This document shows positions 1 through 8,296 of a stretch of 64,000 bases of DNA, piece after piece. The position numbers and the translations under genes were made by a program. Each line of letters starts with the position of its first letter. The stretch's first letter is position 1. This stretch comes from Citrobacter gillenii (GTDB taxonomy: Bacteria; Pseudomonadota; Gammaproteobacteria; Enterobacterales; Enterobacteriaceae). The stretch is from the NCBI RefSeq assembly GCF_013337685.1, contig NZ_SUQN01000004.1, positions 62,001 through 126,000 on the forward strand, given 5' to 3'. The notes beneath the pieces are model-generated. The model saw only the letters and a program-made list of their open reading frames with translations, was not told the DNA's origin and did no database searches.

Positions 1-12
1 TAGAGTTACCAT

Positions 13-29
13 TTTAGTTACAACATACT
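13..29 (-). other. Ter site (Tus-binding replication arrest site), TerB-like
   Basis: The minus strand reads AGTATGTTGTAACTAAA, identical over 17 bases to the core I recall for E. coli TerB. The site lies directly downstream of rstB. In E. coli TerB sits in the tus promoter beside rstB, so tus should start just left of the window. The conserved G of the G-C pair at the non-permissive face is at the higher-coordinate end, so the site should block forks moving right to left. Confidence 0.9.
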
Positions 30-74
30 TTTTTATAGCACACCCAACGTTACCTGACCACCGAGCCGTAGGGG

Positions 75-1376
75 TCAAGTAGCGGAAAATTCAGGAATGT
101 TATGCCAGAGGGGCCAGCTAAAGGTGAAACGCGCGCCGCCGAGTTCGCTTTCGTCACACATCACCGTACCGCCCATGGCCTGCGCAATCGAGTGGACGAT
201 GGCCAGCCCGAGTCCGCAGCCGCCGGTGGCCCGGTCGCGGCTGGGATCGAGACGAACAAACGGTTCAAAAACTTGCGCACGGGCGTCAGGTGGAATGCCG
301 GGGCCATCGTCTTCGACGATCAGCATCGCTTGATTACCCTGAAGCAGCAGACTGGCGTGAACCGTAGACTGGCAGTAGCGCAGGGCGTTGTTGAGTAAAT
401 TATCCAGGACGCGCTCCATCAGGCGCATATCCAGCGCACCGTAATCACCGGAGGTTAGATGGCGCAGGCGCACCGTGCGGTCAGGATTAACGCTTTGTAC
501 ATCGTCCAGATGGGTGGTGAGCCATACCGGTAGGTTTGGTTCCGTGAGGTTTAACTCATTCTGTGGCCGGTCGAGTCGCGCATAGGTGAGTAACTCTTCG
601 ATGAGCGCTTCCAACTGGCTAATATCACGATTCAGCGCCTGGGATTCCTGTTCGCTGAGGTTATCGCTCATCTCCAGCCGGTAGCGTAAACGCACCAGCG
701 GTGTGCGCAGCTCATGGGCGATGCCATCAATCAGCTGTTTTTTGCTGGCAATGAGCGCATTGATATTGTCCGCCATTTGGTTGAACGCCACGCCGAGCCG
801 CTCAAAACTGGAACCGCTGTCAAAATGCAGCCGTTCACTCAGGTGTCCTTCACCAAAACGTTGCGCCGCCGCTTCCAGCCTCAACATCTCCTTCCAGTGC
901 GGACGCATCCAGATAAGCACCGGGAAGGCCAGCGAAATGGCGATGAACGCCATCAGCGCGACGTCCAGCAAGCGCATTTGATGCAGAAAATAGAGATAGG
1001 GAACCGGGCCGACGGCAAGGACATAATGGCTGCGAGGAATACGCTGAATAAAGGTGTACTGGTCGTCGAGTGCCACAATATCGCCCTCGCGCAGACGCTG
1101 CTGGGTAGGGGCATCCAGATGGTATTTATTCAGCGGCTCCACGCGCAGATCAAACGAGAGGTTTAAATCCATCTCTTTCAGCGTCTTCCCCCACTCATGG
1201 GGCGGGATCTCGCGAAGTTCACTGCGCATCAAATACAAGGAGCTTTTCATTAAATCATCGAGCGACTGCCTGCCGGCGCGCTCTGCGGTGAATTTATATA
1301 CCAAACCGACCAGCAGGGTCATCACCAGAAAGCAGACGAACAGCAACAGGTAAAACTGTACAAACAGCTTCTTCAT
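75..1376 (-). CDS. rstB: RstB sensor histidine kinase
   Basis: Inner-membrane sensor kinase of the RstB/RstA two-component system, which works under PhoP/PhoQ control in E. coli. At 433 residues it has the normal length. It shows two membrane helices (about 6-27 and 136-156) around a periplasmic sensor, a HAMP segment (about 160-210), an H-box with the phospho-accepting His221 in the run HELRTP, an N-box (LDNLLNNALRY), and ATP-lid motifs DDGPGIP and GLGLAI. All catalytic motifs are intact. In E. coli rstB directly follows rstA; here rstA lies about 5 kb away on the same strand, so rstB must use another promoter. The Ter site follows its stop codon. Confidence 0.96.
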   Translation of the reverse strand: MKKLFVQFYLLLFVCFLVMTLLVGLVYKFTAERAGRQSLDDLMKSSLYLMRSELREIPPHEWGKTLKEMDLNLSFDLRVEPLNKYHLDAPTQQRLREGDIVALDDQYTFIQRIPRSHYVLAVGPVPYLYFLHQMRLLDVALMAFIAISLAFPVLIWMRPHWKEMLRLEAAAQRFGEGHLSERLHFDSGSSFERLGVAFNQMADNINALIASKKQLIDGIAHELRTPLVRLRYRLEMSDNLSEQESQALNRDISQLEALIEELLTYARLDRPQNELNLTEPNLPVWLTTHLDDVQSVNPDRTVRLRHLTSGDYGALDMRLMERVLDNLLNNALRYCQSTVHASLLLQGNQAMLIVEDDGPGIPPDARAQVFEPFVRLDPSRDRATGGCGLGLAIVHSIAQAMGGTVMCDESELGGARFTFSWPLWHNIPEFSAT

Positions 1377-1382
1377 AACAAA

Positions 1383-1715
1383 TCACCGGACGCTCAATAA
1401 GTTAGCTAATACGCTTTTGCCACTCGGGGCTGGCGGGGGATTGCTGTATCCACCGAGACGCAGATTCAGAAATTCAGTCTGACCATCGTCAATCGCGCTT
1501 ATCCCGGCAGAGTACACTGTATAAACCCTTTCTGCATTCTCATGGCCCATGAGGCCCGTAATAAATACAGCATGTCTGGAACGTGCGAGGGCAGTTGGGC
1601 CCGGTAAACAGTCTCGTCTTAACAGAGTAATTGCTGCTGGCGGTTGTCTTTGTGCAAGGTGAGTGCGCGATATGAGGGGAGCATCATCTAGAAAGCCCGT
1701 ACTGGATGCGGGCAA
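1383..1715 (-). CDS. hypothetical protein, doubtful, just upstream of rstB
   Basis: An open frame of 110 residues ends 6 bases before the rstB start, on the same strand. I do not recognise it with confidence. The composition (many Pro, Ala and Arg residues, no clear hydrophobic core) is poor for a folded protein. Its middle part faintly resembles Ash/Icd-like proteins of P4-type satellites, but only from memory. It may be decayed sequence left by the insertion that separated rstB from rstA. The close spacing to rstB would allow co-translation if it is real. Confidence 0.25.
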   Translation of the reverse strand: MPASSTGFLDDAPLISRTHLAQRQPPAAITLLRRDCLPGPTALARSRHAVFITGLMGHENAERVYTVYSAGISAIDDGQTEFLNLRLGGYSNPPPAPSGKSVLANLLSVR

Positions 1716-1971
1716 AAATACTGAAAGTCATGCTTCAGCAATAATCACTGAACTATAATTAACCAGGAAGTTGAACAGTCTCTACCCGTGGCGATAACAC
1801 AAAAATCTCTTATAACTCCTTCGTATTGAATACCCTTTCCCTCACGGATTCTTTATTTTCACACACAGCGTATGTTGATGATTCCCATTGATAATGACAT
1901 GCCATGCGATTTTTATAGCCTGGTTATCAATGGTTCAGCATTGCCATACGACCACGAATGGATTGATTAAA

Positions 1972-2424
1972 ATGAAGAAATTATTTGGTCTTATTGCTTC
2001 ACTGACCCTTCTGTCTGGCCCGGTTTTTGCGGTGTCGGCACCTGACTGCGTGAAGGTCGATAACGCTCAAATCGAAGCGCTATTTGATAAGTGGAACGCA
2101 TCGTTAAAAACGGGCAACGCGAAGACGGTTTCAGAAAACTATCTCAGCGATGCGGTGTTACTGCCAACGGTATCCAATAAAGCCCGCTTAACGGATGCTG
2201 AACGCATTGATTATTTTGAGCATTTTCTGGCGAAGAAACCTACCGGAAAAATTGATACTCGCACTATTCGTCTGGGGTGCAACAAGGCGATAGATACCGG
2301 TACCTACACATTTACCTTCGCCGATAAATCTACCGTTTCAGCACGATATACGTTCACTTACGCATGGGATGGAAAAGAGTGGAAAATCTCCACCCATCAC
2401 TCTTCGGCGATGCCTGAGGGGTAA
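1972..2424 (+). CDS. secreted SgcJ/EcaC-type (NTF2-like) protein
   Basis: A protein of 150 residues begins at the ATG before the typical signal sequence (KKLFGLIASLTLLSGPVFA), with probable cleavage after VFA. An upstream in-frame ATG at 1888 would bury this signal peptide, so it was not used. The rest (an ALFDKWNASLKTG helix, a YLSDAVLLPT strand, and a C-terminal YTFTYAWDGKEWKI) fits the cone-shaped SnoaL/NTF2 fold called SgcJ/EcaC family. Two cysteines (in the runs APDC and LGC) could pair in the periplasm. The substrate is unknown, and 'oxidoreductase' is only a family label. It belongs to the block separating rstB from rstA and is followed by its own terminator. Confidence 0.75.
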   Translation: MKKLFGLIASLTLLSGPVFAVSAPDCVKVDNAQIEALFDKWNASLKTGNAKTVSENYLSDAVLLPTVSNKARLTDAERIDYFEHFLAKKPTGKIDTRTIRLGCNKAIDTGTYTFTFADKSTVSARYTFTYAWDGKEWKISTHHSSAMPEG

Positions 2425-2432
2425 AAAAAGTG

Positions 2433-2464
2433 CAGGGGGCGAGAATTCAGCGCTCCCTGTTTTT
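2433..2464 (+). terminator. rho-independent terminator after the SgcJ/EcaC-type gene
   Basis: A 9-base-pair stem (CAGGGGGCG with CGCTCCCTG, one G-T pair) has a 9-base loop and is followed by five T residues. It starts nine bases after the stop codon. The remaining bases up to 2713 hold no convincing gene; a 77-codon frame there has no recognisable features. Confidence 0.8.
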
Positions 2465-2713
2465 ATCGATGATGTGATTTTATTTTATTCTGAATTCTAT
2501 GGCGCAATTGACCGTAAAGCAGCATAAACGATCTGTTTTTGAAGCTGGCGTTTGCCTCTTTCTCGAGGGCTGTATTTTTCAACCTAGCATAAAATTCTGT
2601 ATAGATGTAGGTGTCGCCCTGACCCGTCATCGTTATAATGCGGTAAAAATCTCGCTAATGTTCCACCAGCGATTCACTCAGGCTGAAGAGGGTGGTATTA
2701 CTTTGGAAAGCAT

Positions 2714-3544
2714 ATGTTCAGTACCTGGTTAAGCCGCTGGAAACTCATCCCTGATGGTGCTCCCATCGTGACTCATACATCGTATCTGCTACCCGTGACA
2801 ACAATTCACGGTGGCAAGAAAGCCATTCTTAAACTCACGGATGATGACAGTGAGCGAACCGGTTGTCAGTTGATGACCTGGTGGAACGGGAACGGGGCGG
2901 CGAGGGTGCTGGCTCATGAAAATGGGGCGATTCTGTTAGAACGTGCCACAGGGACACAATCGCTGACGGATATGTCCCGGGAAGACCAGGATGCGCGAGC
3001 CTGCCGCATCATTTGCCAAACTGCCCGTCGACTCCATGTTGCGGCAAATACCTCAACACCGGTGCTCACGCCACTTGAACATTGGTTTCGCGATCTTGAG
3101 CCGACAGCGCAACGTTTTGGTGGGATCATGCTTCGTTGCGCGCAGGCAGCCAATGTGCTTTTCACCACTGCGCAAGATGTCGTGGTGCTGCACGGTGATT
3201 TACACCACGGTAATGTGCTTGATTTTGCAGAGTCTGGATGGCTGGCTATCGATCCGAAAGGGTTGTTGGGTGAGCGTGGGTTTGATTACGCCAATATTTT
3301 CACCAATCCCGATCTTGCCGATCCTGGTATTGGCATCGCCATTGATCCATCGCGGTTCACCCAGCGCGTCAACATCGTTTCAGAGGCTGCCGGACTTAAA
3401 CGCGAGCGTCTTCTTCTGTGGATCGCGGCATGGTGTGGGCTTTCATCCGCCTGGTTGCTGCAAGACGGGGGCACTGCGGCAATAACCCTGCGGGTGGCGG
3501 ATCTCGCGTTTGCTGAACTGGACTCAGGGTCTCTGCAACTTTGA
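2714..3544 (+). CDS. APH(6)/hydroxyurea-phosphotransferase-type kinase
   Basis: A protein of 276 residues resembles the aminoglycoside/hydroxyurea kinase family that includes StrB, an APH(6) that phosphorylates streptomycin. Visible kinase features are an ATP-site lysine in AILKL (about 40), the catalytic loop HGDLHHGNVL at 160-169 with Asp162 and Asn167, and a metal-binding Asp180 in AIDPKG. All key residues of an active phosphotransferase are present. The start follows a GGAAAG ribosome site. It is chromosomal, with no integron, transposon or resistance cluster around it, so it may be a housekeeping or silent relative. Its substrate cannot be told from sequence. Confidence 0.8.
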   Translation: MFSTWLSRWKLIPDGAPIVTHTSYLLPVTTIHGGKKAILKLTDDDSERTGCQLMTWWNGNGAARVLAHENGAILLERATGTQSLTDMSREDQDARACRIICQTARRLHVAANTSTPVLTPLEHWFRDLEPTAQRFGGIMLRCAQAANVLFTTAQDVVVLHGDLHHGNVLDFAESGWLAIDPKGLLGERGFDYANIFTNPDLADPGIGIAIDPSRFTQRVNIVSEAAGLKRERLLLWIAAWCGLSSAWLLQDGGTAAITLRVADLAFAELDSGSLQL

Positions 3545-3665
3545 TCTACGACACGCGTCAGCAATTTTAAACCGTTATCATTAGGCTGATAAATATTTAG
3601 ATTACCAATCAGTAAATGGCGGGTTAGGTTGTGTCTCTTATGAATAAGTTAATGGGCCGAAAACA

Positions 3666-4694
3666 ATGAACACGTTGTTTTCAGTGTGCAAAAAACGTCC
3701 GGATATTATGCTGCTGGTGGCGATTTTGGTCGGGGCAAACATTGTGGCGTGGCTGTGGGCTTTCACGGTATTTAGTCATCATACCTCGCTTCTGGCGCTG
3801 AGCCTGGTCGCCTGGTGTTACGGTTTGCGCCACGCCGTGGATGCCGATCATATCGCCGCCATCGACAGCGCAACCCGCAAACTGATGCAGCAAAAAAAGC
3901 GCGCATTGACCACCGGGGCATGGTTTTCTCTCGGACATTCCACCATTGTGGTACTGGCAAGTATTGGCATTGCCCTCACTACCAGCGTGTTTAAACATCA
4001 TATGGCGTGGTTGCAGAATGTTGGGGGCGTGATCGGTACGGCCGTTTCTGCAGCGTTCTTGCTGATTCTGGCGACCATCAATCTGATTATCTTCTGCCAG
4101 GTATGGAAGGCATTCCGCCATTTAAAACGTACGGGCACCTATTACGGAACCGCGGAAGAAATCACGATTTCAGGGCCTCTGAGTTGGCTCTTCCGCTCGG
4201 CCTTTAGGCTGGTGGGGAAAGACTGGCATATGTATTTTGTCGGCTTTTTGTTTGGGCTGGGTTTTGATACTGCCACAGAAATTTCGCTGTTAGGCATTTC
4301 TGCTTCAGGTGCTTCCAGTGGGATGTCCATCTGGTCCATTCTGGTGTTTCCGGCATTGTTTACCTGTGGCATGGCGTTAATTGATTGCCTCGACAGTATT
4401 CTGATGGTCGAGGCCTATGGCTGGGCCTTTAATAAGCCGCAGCGAAAGCTGTATTACAATATGACCATCACCGGAACCTCGGTGATTGTGGCGGTATTTA
4501 TTGGCGGGCTGGAAGCGTTAGGATTACTGTCCGATGCGTTTTCACTTCAGGGCGGAATGTGGGATACGGTAAGCAATATGAGTGACCACATGGGTAATGT
4601 TGGTTTTATGATTATTGCTGTATTTCTCGGTTGCTGGATCCTCTCCGCGCTGAATTATCGCTGGAAAAACTATGACAGGTTGATGCTCAGCTAA
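3666..4694 (+). CDS. NiCoT family nickel/cobalt permease (HoxN/NixA type)
   Basis: An integral membrane protein of 342 residues with about eight helices. The signature of the family, HAVDADH (56-62) in helix II, is exact. The other conserved stretches are also present: LGHS, GLGFDTATE and the helix with CGMALIDCLDS. These proteins import Ni2+ or Co2+ at high affinity, usually for hydrogenase, urease or cobalamin. No hydrogenase, urease or NikR gene is in the window, so the purpose here is open. It ends in a hairpin shared with the convergent symporter gene. Together with its neighbours it forms the accessory cargo between rstB and rstA. Confidence 0.9.
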   Translation: MNTLFSVCKKRPDIMLLVAILVGANIVAWLWAFTVFSHHTSLLALSLVAWCYGLRHAVDADHIAAIDSATRKLMQQKKRALTTGAWFSLGHSTIVVLASIGIALTTSVFKHHMAWLQNVGGVIGTAVSAAFLLILATINLIIFCQVWKAFRHLKRTGTYYGTAEEITISGPLSWLFRSAFRLVGKDWHMYFVGFLFGLGFDTATEISLLGISASGASSGMSIWSILVFPALFTCGMALIDCLDSILMVEAYGWAFNKPQRKLYYNMTITGTSVIVAVFIGGLEALGLLSDAFSLQGGMWDTVSNMSDHMGNVGFMIIAVFLGCWILSALNYRWKNYDRLMLS

Positions 4695-4703
4695 CCTAAA
4701 TAA

Positions 4704-4727
4704 AGCCTTCCTGTCAGCGGGAAGGCT
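4704..4727. terminator. bidirectional terminator between permease and symporter genes
   Basis: An 8-base-pair stem (AGCCTTCC with GGAAGGCT) lies between two convergent genes. The T-rich tail (TTTATTTA) is on the minus strand, so it serves the symporter gene best. Confidence 0.7.
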
Positions 4728-4751
4728 ATTATCTGGCACTGCTCTGAACGG

Positions 4752-6104
4752 TTATTCAGCGTTGCTGAGCGATGTGGACGGTTGCTGCGCGGACGTTTCT
4801 TTACGCAAAATTCGGTTAGCCAGCACGCCCGACATCATCGAGCCGTTGACGTTTAATGCAGTCCTCGCCATATCGACAATCGGCTCAATAGCAATAAAAA
4901 TCCCCACCAGCGCGACCGGAAAATTCAGCGTGGAGAGCACAATCAGTGCGGCAAACGTCCCACCACCACCGACGCCCGCCACCCCAATCGATCCCAGCGC
5001 AATCGCCGGTAGCATCGCGAGCAGAAAATGTACCGACAGCGGATCGATGCCCATTGTCGGTGCAATCATTGCCACCATAATCGCAGGGTAAATCCCGGCA
5101 CAGCCATTCTGGCCCATGCTGGAACCAAATGAAGCCGCGATATTGGCAATGGTATTTTGTACGCCAAATTTTTCCTGCGCGGTAATGGCCAGTGGAATAG
5201 AGGCAGCGCTGCTGCGCGAAACAAACGCAAAGGTTAAAACCGGCCACACGGTTTTAAAATAGCGCACAGGATTGTTTCCGCTAAGCAGCAAAATTAGCGC
5301 ATGCACGATAAACATCATCAGCACGGCAATGTAGCAGGCGGCAATAAAACCTAACAAACTGGCAAATTGTTCAAACCGATAAGCGGAAAACACGCCAGCC
5401 ATTAATGCCATCACGCCATAGGGGGTGAGGGCAATAACGATGCGCACCATTTTCATCACCCAAATCTGGATGGCGTTAATGCCCGCGCTTAATTTTTCAC
5501 CTTCTTGCGGTGCATCTTGTTTTACTTTTAATAATGCTACCCCGGCAAGCAGAGTGAAAATCACAATACCAATAACAGAAACGCTTCTGGCCCCGGTAAG
5601 ATCGAGGAAGATATTGGTGGGGATCAGCGAGGTGACTAGCTTAGGCAGTGAAACTGCGGCTGTTTTACTCACATCCTCAGCCGTCAACGTTGACTGCATA
5701 TGGCCAAACGCGCTGGCATCCAGACCTAAAACGTGGGCGGTGAGCAGGCCAACAAATCCGGCGATCATCACCAGGCAGAGCATGCTCCCTACGATAGTGA
5801 GTGACATTTTGCCAATTCCGGCGCTGTTTTCGAGCTTATTAATCGCCGACAGGATAGAGATAAAGATTAGCGGAACCGCAACCAGTTTGAGTAAATTGAC
5901 ATAACCGTTACCGATGACGTTATACCAGTCGATAATTGTTTTGCTGTTGTCGGCTGCAATAAAATGCAGGGATAAGCCAATAACGGCACCGATAAAAATG
6001 GCAATGAAAACGCTTTTGGACAGGGAGTGACTTTTTTGGTCGATTCTGAATACAGCCCATGAACAAACCAAAAATAACGCGATATACGCGAGAGTAACGA
6101 ACAT
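4752..6104 (-). CDS. TcyP-like sodium/cation symporter (L-cystine or dicarboxylate type)
   Basis: A protein of 450 residues of the dicarboxylate/amino acid:cation symporter family (DAACS). It resembles E. coli YdjN/TcyP along its length, including WPVLTFAF, SRSSAAS, GQNGCAG, GVGGG and RTALNV, which form the substrate and cation sites. Divergence from TcyP is clear, so it is a paralogue rather than the ydjN ortholog, which lies elsewhere in E. coli. The ATG at 6104 was chosen because it precedes the first membrane helix; the frame stays open upstream to 6233. Likely substrates are cystine or related sulfur amino acids, by family only. It lies between rstA and the rest of the insert. Confidence 0.82.
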   Translation of the reverse strand: MFVTLAYIALFLVCSWAVFRIDQKSHSLSKSVFIAIFIGAVIGLSLHFIAADNSKTIIDWYNVIGNGYVNLLKLVAVPLIFISILSAINKLENSAGIGKMSLTIVGSMLCLVMIAGFVGLLTAHVLGLDASAFGHMQSTLTAEDVSKTAAVSLPKLVTSLIPTNIFLDLTGARSVSVIGIVIFTLLAGVALLKVKQDAPQEGEKLSAGINAIQIWVMKMVRIVIALTPYGVMALMAGVFSAYRFEQFASLLGFIAACYIAVLMMFIVHALILLLSGNNPVRYFKTVWPVLTFAFVSRSSAASIPLAITAQEKFGVQNTIANIAASFGSSMGQNGCAGIYPAIMVAMIAPTMGIDPLSVHFLLAMLPAIALGSIGVAGVGGGGTFAALIVLSTLNFPVALVGIFIAIEPIVDMARTALNVNGSMMSGVLANRILRKETSAQQPSTSLSNAE

Positions 6105-6346
6105 AATGTAGCCTCTTGCCTCATTCAGCACCTGAAATGCCGGAAAGAGAGTGTATTTTTGAAATAAAACGCTGAGCCATAGTGGCTCAGGACCGGGACG
6201 GATTATAGGGAGGGGGACCACTGACAGCCACACAAAAAGTGTGGTTCAGACCGAGACGAGGTCTTTATGCTTATCCTGTAGACGATTTGCGTGACAGTGT
6301 AACGTTAAATGGCGAATTTGGCTGGGTTAAAACCAGCCTGGCGGGG

Positions 6347-7081
6347 TTATTTGCGTGGTTCATCATCCCAGGCGTGCGGGGCAAACAAATAGCCTTTATT
6401 ACGGATGGTCTTGATGCGGTACGGCTCTGTGGCGTTATCCAGCAGTTTTTTGCGCAGTCTGGAAATCGCCACATCAACGCTGCGATCCATCCCGTCATAA
6501 CTCACACCACGCAGATTTTTCAGCAACGCATCGCGATCCATAATGTGTCCCGCATGGGTTGCCAGCTCCCACAGTAGTTCGAAATCGGCGGTAGACAGCG
6601 AAACGGGGTCACCAGCAAGTAGCACGGAACGATTGGTTGGATCGATAGTTAGCGTACCAAAGCGCAGTATGGTATGCGGCGTAAGGGTGGCCGCCTGAAT
6701 ACCTTTTGACTGCGTCGAATGTTCGTTCTGGCGTAAATGCAGGCGCAGGCGGGCCAGCAGCACCGCCGGCGGCGTCGTTTTCAGAATGTAGTCACAGGCT
6801 CCCATTTCGAGCGCCAGTATATGGTTCATATCGCTGTCGAGAGACGTCAGCAGAACAATTGGACCCCGCCAGCGCCCGCGCAAATCACGACAGATGGTCA
6901 TTCCGTCTTTACCAGGCAGCATAATGTCTAACAACACCAGGTCGGGTTGAACCTGCAGGACCTTCTCTTCGGCTACATCGCCGCGCGGTTCAAGGATGAC
7001 CTCGATATCGTGCCGGGCCAGGTAAGCGGCAATCAGCGAGCCGACTTCAGGATCATCTTCAACAAATACGATGGTGTTCAT
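6347..7081 (-). CDS. rstA: RstA response regulator
   Basis: An OmpR-type response regulator. The receiver domain (residues 1-115) carries the acidic pocket ED-D, the phosphorylated Asp in LLDIMLPGKDG and the switch Thr/Lys (LLTS, ILK). The C-terminal winged helix includes DRSVDVAISRLRKKL and KTIRNKGYLF, both typical. Compared with E. coli RstA it is nearly identical, with five extra C-terminal residues. The start at 7081 (MNTIVF) matches E. coli; an in-frame ATG at 7090 would add three residues. RstA binds TACATNTNGTTACA boxes, and one lies upstream of asr in this window. It is separated from rstB by about 5 kb of cargo. Confidence 0.95.
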   Translation of the reverse strand: MNTIVFVEDDPEVGSLIAAYLARHDIEVILEPRGDVAEEKVLQVQPDLVLLDIMLPGKDGMTICRDLRGRWRGPIVLLTSLDSDMNHILALEMGACDYILKTTPPAVLLARLRLHLRQNEHSTQSKGIQAATLTPHTILRFGTLTIDPTNRSVLLAGDPVSLSTADFELLWELATHAGHIMDRDALLKNLRGVSYDGMDRSVDVAISRLRKKLLDNATEPYRIKTIRNKGYLFAPHAWDDEPRK

Positions 7082-7207
7082 ATCATTCATTTTGATTATA
7101 AAGTGCCAACATACACCGCCCCTGTTTTTCCTTCCATTAATCTTTTCTAAACGAGAACGCTTCCGTTATGCTAGGGACTGATGTTATTGATGTGTTAAGG
7201 CAAAGTG

Positions 7208-7543
7208 ATGGGGTTACTTATAAAAGCGGCGCTGGGTGCGCTGGTGGTGGTGTTGATTGGCGTGCTGGCTAAAACAAAGAATTACTATATTGCCGGATTA
7301 ATTCCGCTGTTCCCGACTTTTGCGCTGATCGCTCACTATATTGTGGCCAGCGAGCGCGGTATTGAAGCGTTACGCACCACAATTGTCTTCAGTATGTGGT
7401 CAATTATTCCCTATTTTGTCTACCTTGTTTCACTGTGGTACTTCACCGGGTTTATGCGCCTGCCCGTCGCGCTCGGCGGGGCGGTAGTCTGCTGGGGCCT
7501 GAGCGCGTGGTTGCTGATTATTTGTTGGGTAAAACTGCACTAA
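7208..7543 (+). CDS. ydgC: GlpM-family inner-membrane protein YdgC
   Basis: A hydrophobic protein of 111 residues with four predicted membrane helices, nearly identical to E. coli YdgC. The ATG at 7208 directly follows a GTG; the ATG gives the E. coli length. The family is named after GlpM of Pseudomonas, linked there to alginate production, but the function in enterobacteria is not known to me. It is divergent from rstA, and its stop overlaps that of convergent folM by two bases. Confidence 0.9.
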   Translation: MGLLIKAALGALVVVLIGVLAKTKNYYIAGLIPLFPTFALIAHYIVASERGIEALRTTIVFSMWSIIPYFVYLVSLWYFTGFMRLPVALGGAVVCWGLSAWLLIICWVKLH

Positions 7544-8259
7544 CGCAGGTGGCGACCGCCATCCAGGGCAAAACTACGCCCGGTGACAAAACAGCTGGTC
7601 AACAGATAATCGATTAACTCAATGACCTCTTTCTCGCCGGGCGCGGTTTTCATCAGTGACTTGTTCAGAGCCTGCTGACGATATTCGGCGTCGTCATCTT
7701 CGTTAAACAGAATAAGCGATGGGGCGATGGCGTTCACTTTGACTTCTGGTGCCAGTTTACGCGCGAATGAGCGGGTCATGTTGTCCAGTGCAGCCTTGCT
7801 GGCGGCATACGCGATATGTTTGTCGCTGCCGCGCTCGACGACGTAATCTGTAAAATGGATGATGTCGCCGGCGGCGTGGCCGTGGCCGCGCAGCAGGCCT
7901 TCCAGCGCGTGGTTTAGCAGGTAGGGCGTGTTGACATGGATCTGCATCATGCTGGACAACACGTCAGACAGCGGTTTACCGGGTTTTTCTGCAACCCAGG
8001 CGCTGGCATTGTGCACGATGGCGCGTAATCCATCCGTTCGGTTTTTTACGTCATCAGCGAAGGCCAGCACGCCGGCATCGGTCGAAAAATCGGCCTGAAT
8101 GCACACCGCGCCGGCTTCTTGCAGACCATCAATCGATGGATAATGCGTACGATAGCTGATAATTACCGGCTGTTTTTGATTCAAAAAATGCCATGCAATT
8201 GCGAGGCCGATGCGACGGCCTGCGCCGGTGATAAGTACTGGCAGGGGCTTTTTACCCAT
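7540..8259 (-). CDS. folM: dihydromonapterin reductase FolM
   Basis: A short-chain dehydrogenase of 239 residues that reduces dihydromonapterin to tetrahydromonapterin and, weakly, dihydrofolate, using NADPH. The cofactor loop GAGRRIG is near the N-terminus, with the arginines favouring NADPH. The catalytic pair appears as YAASK, with the preceding Asp/Tyr region HFTDYV where many family members carry Ser. The start matches E. coli; the open frame extends seven codons further. It shares the minus strand with ydgI upstream, 37 bases away. Confidence 0.92.
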   Translation of the reverse strand: MGKKPLPVLITGAGRRIGLAIAWHFLNQKQPVIISYRTHYPSIDGLQEAGAVCIQADFSTDAGVLAFADDVKNRTDGLRAIVHNASAWVAEKPGKPLSDVLSSMMQIHVNTPYLLNHALEGLLRGHGHAAGDIIHFTDYVVERGSDKHIAYAASKAALDNMTRSFARKLAPEVKVNAIAPSLILFNEDDDAEYRQQALNKSLMKTAPGEKEVIELIDYLLTSCFVTGRSFALDGGRHLR

Positions 8260-8296
8260 CGTAATCTCCATTAACATCAAACGATGGGTATGACGT

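Noticed and set aside
2499..2732. 77-codon frame before the kinase gene
   Set aside because: No signal peptide, motif or ribosome site, and it overlaps the start of a well-supported gene.
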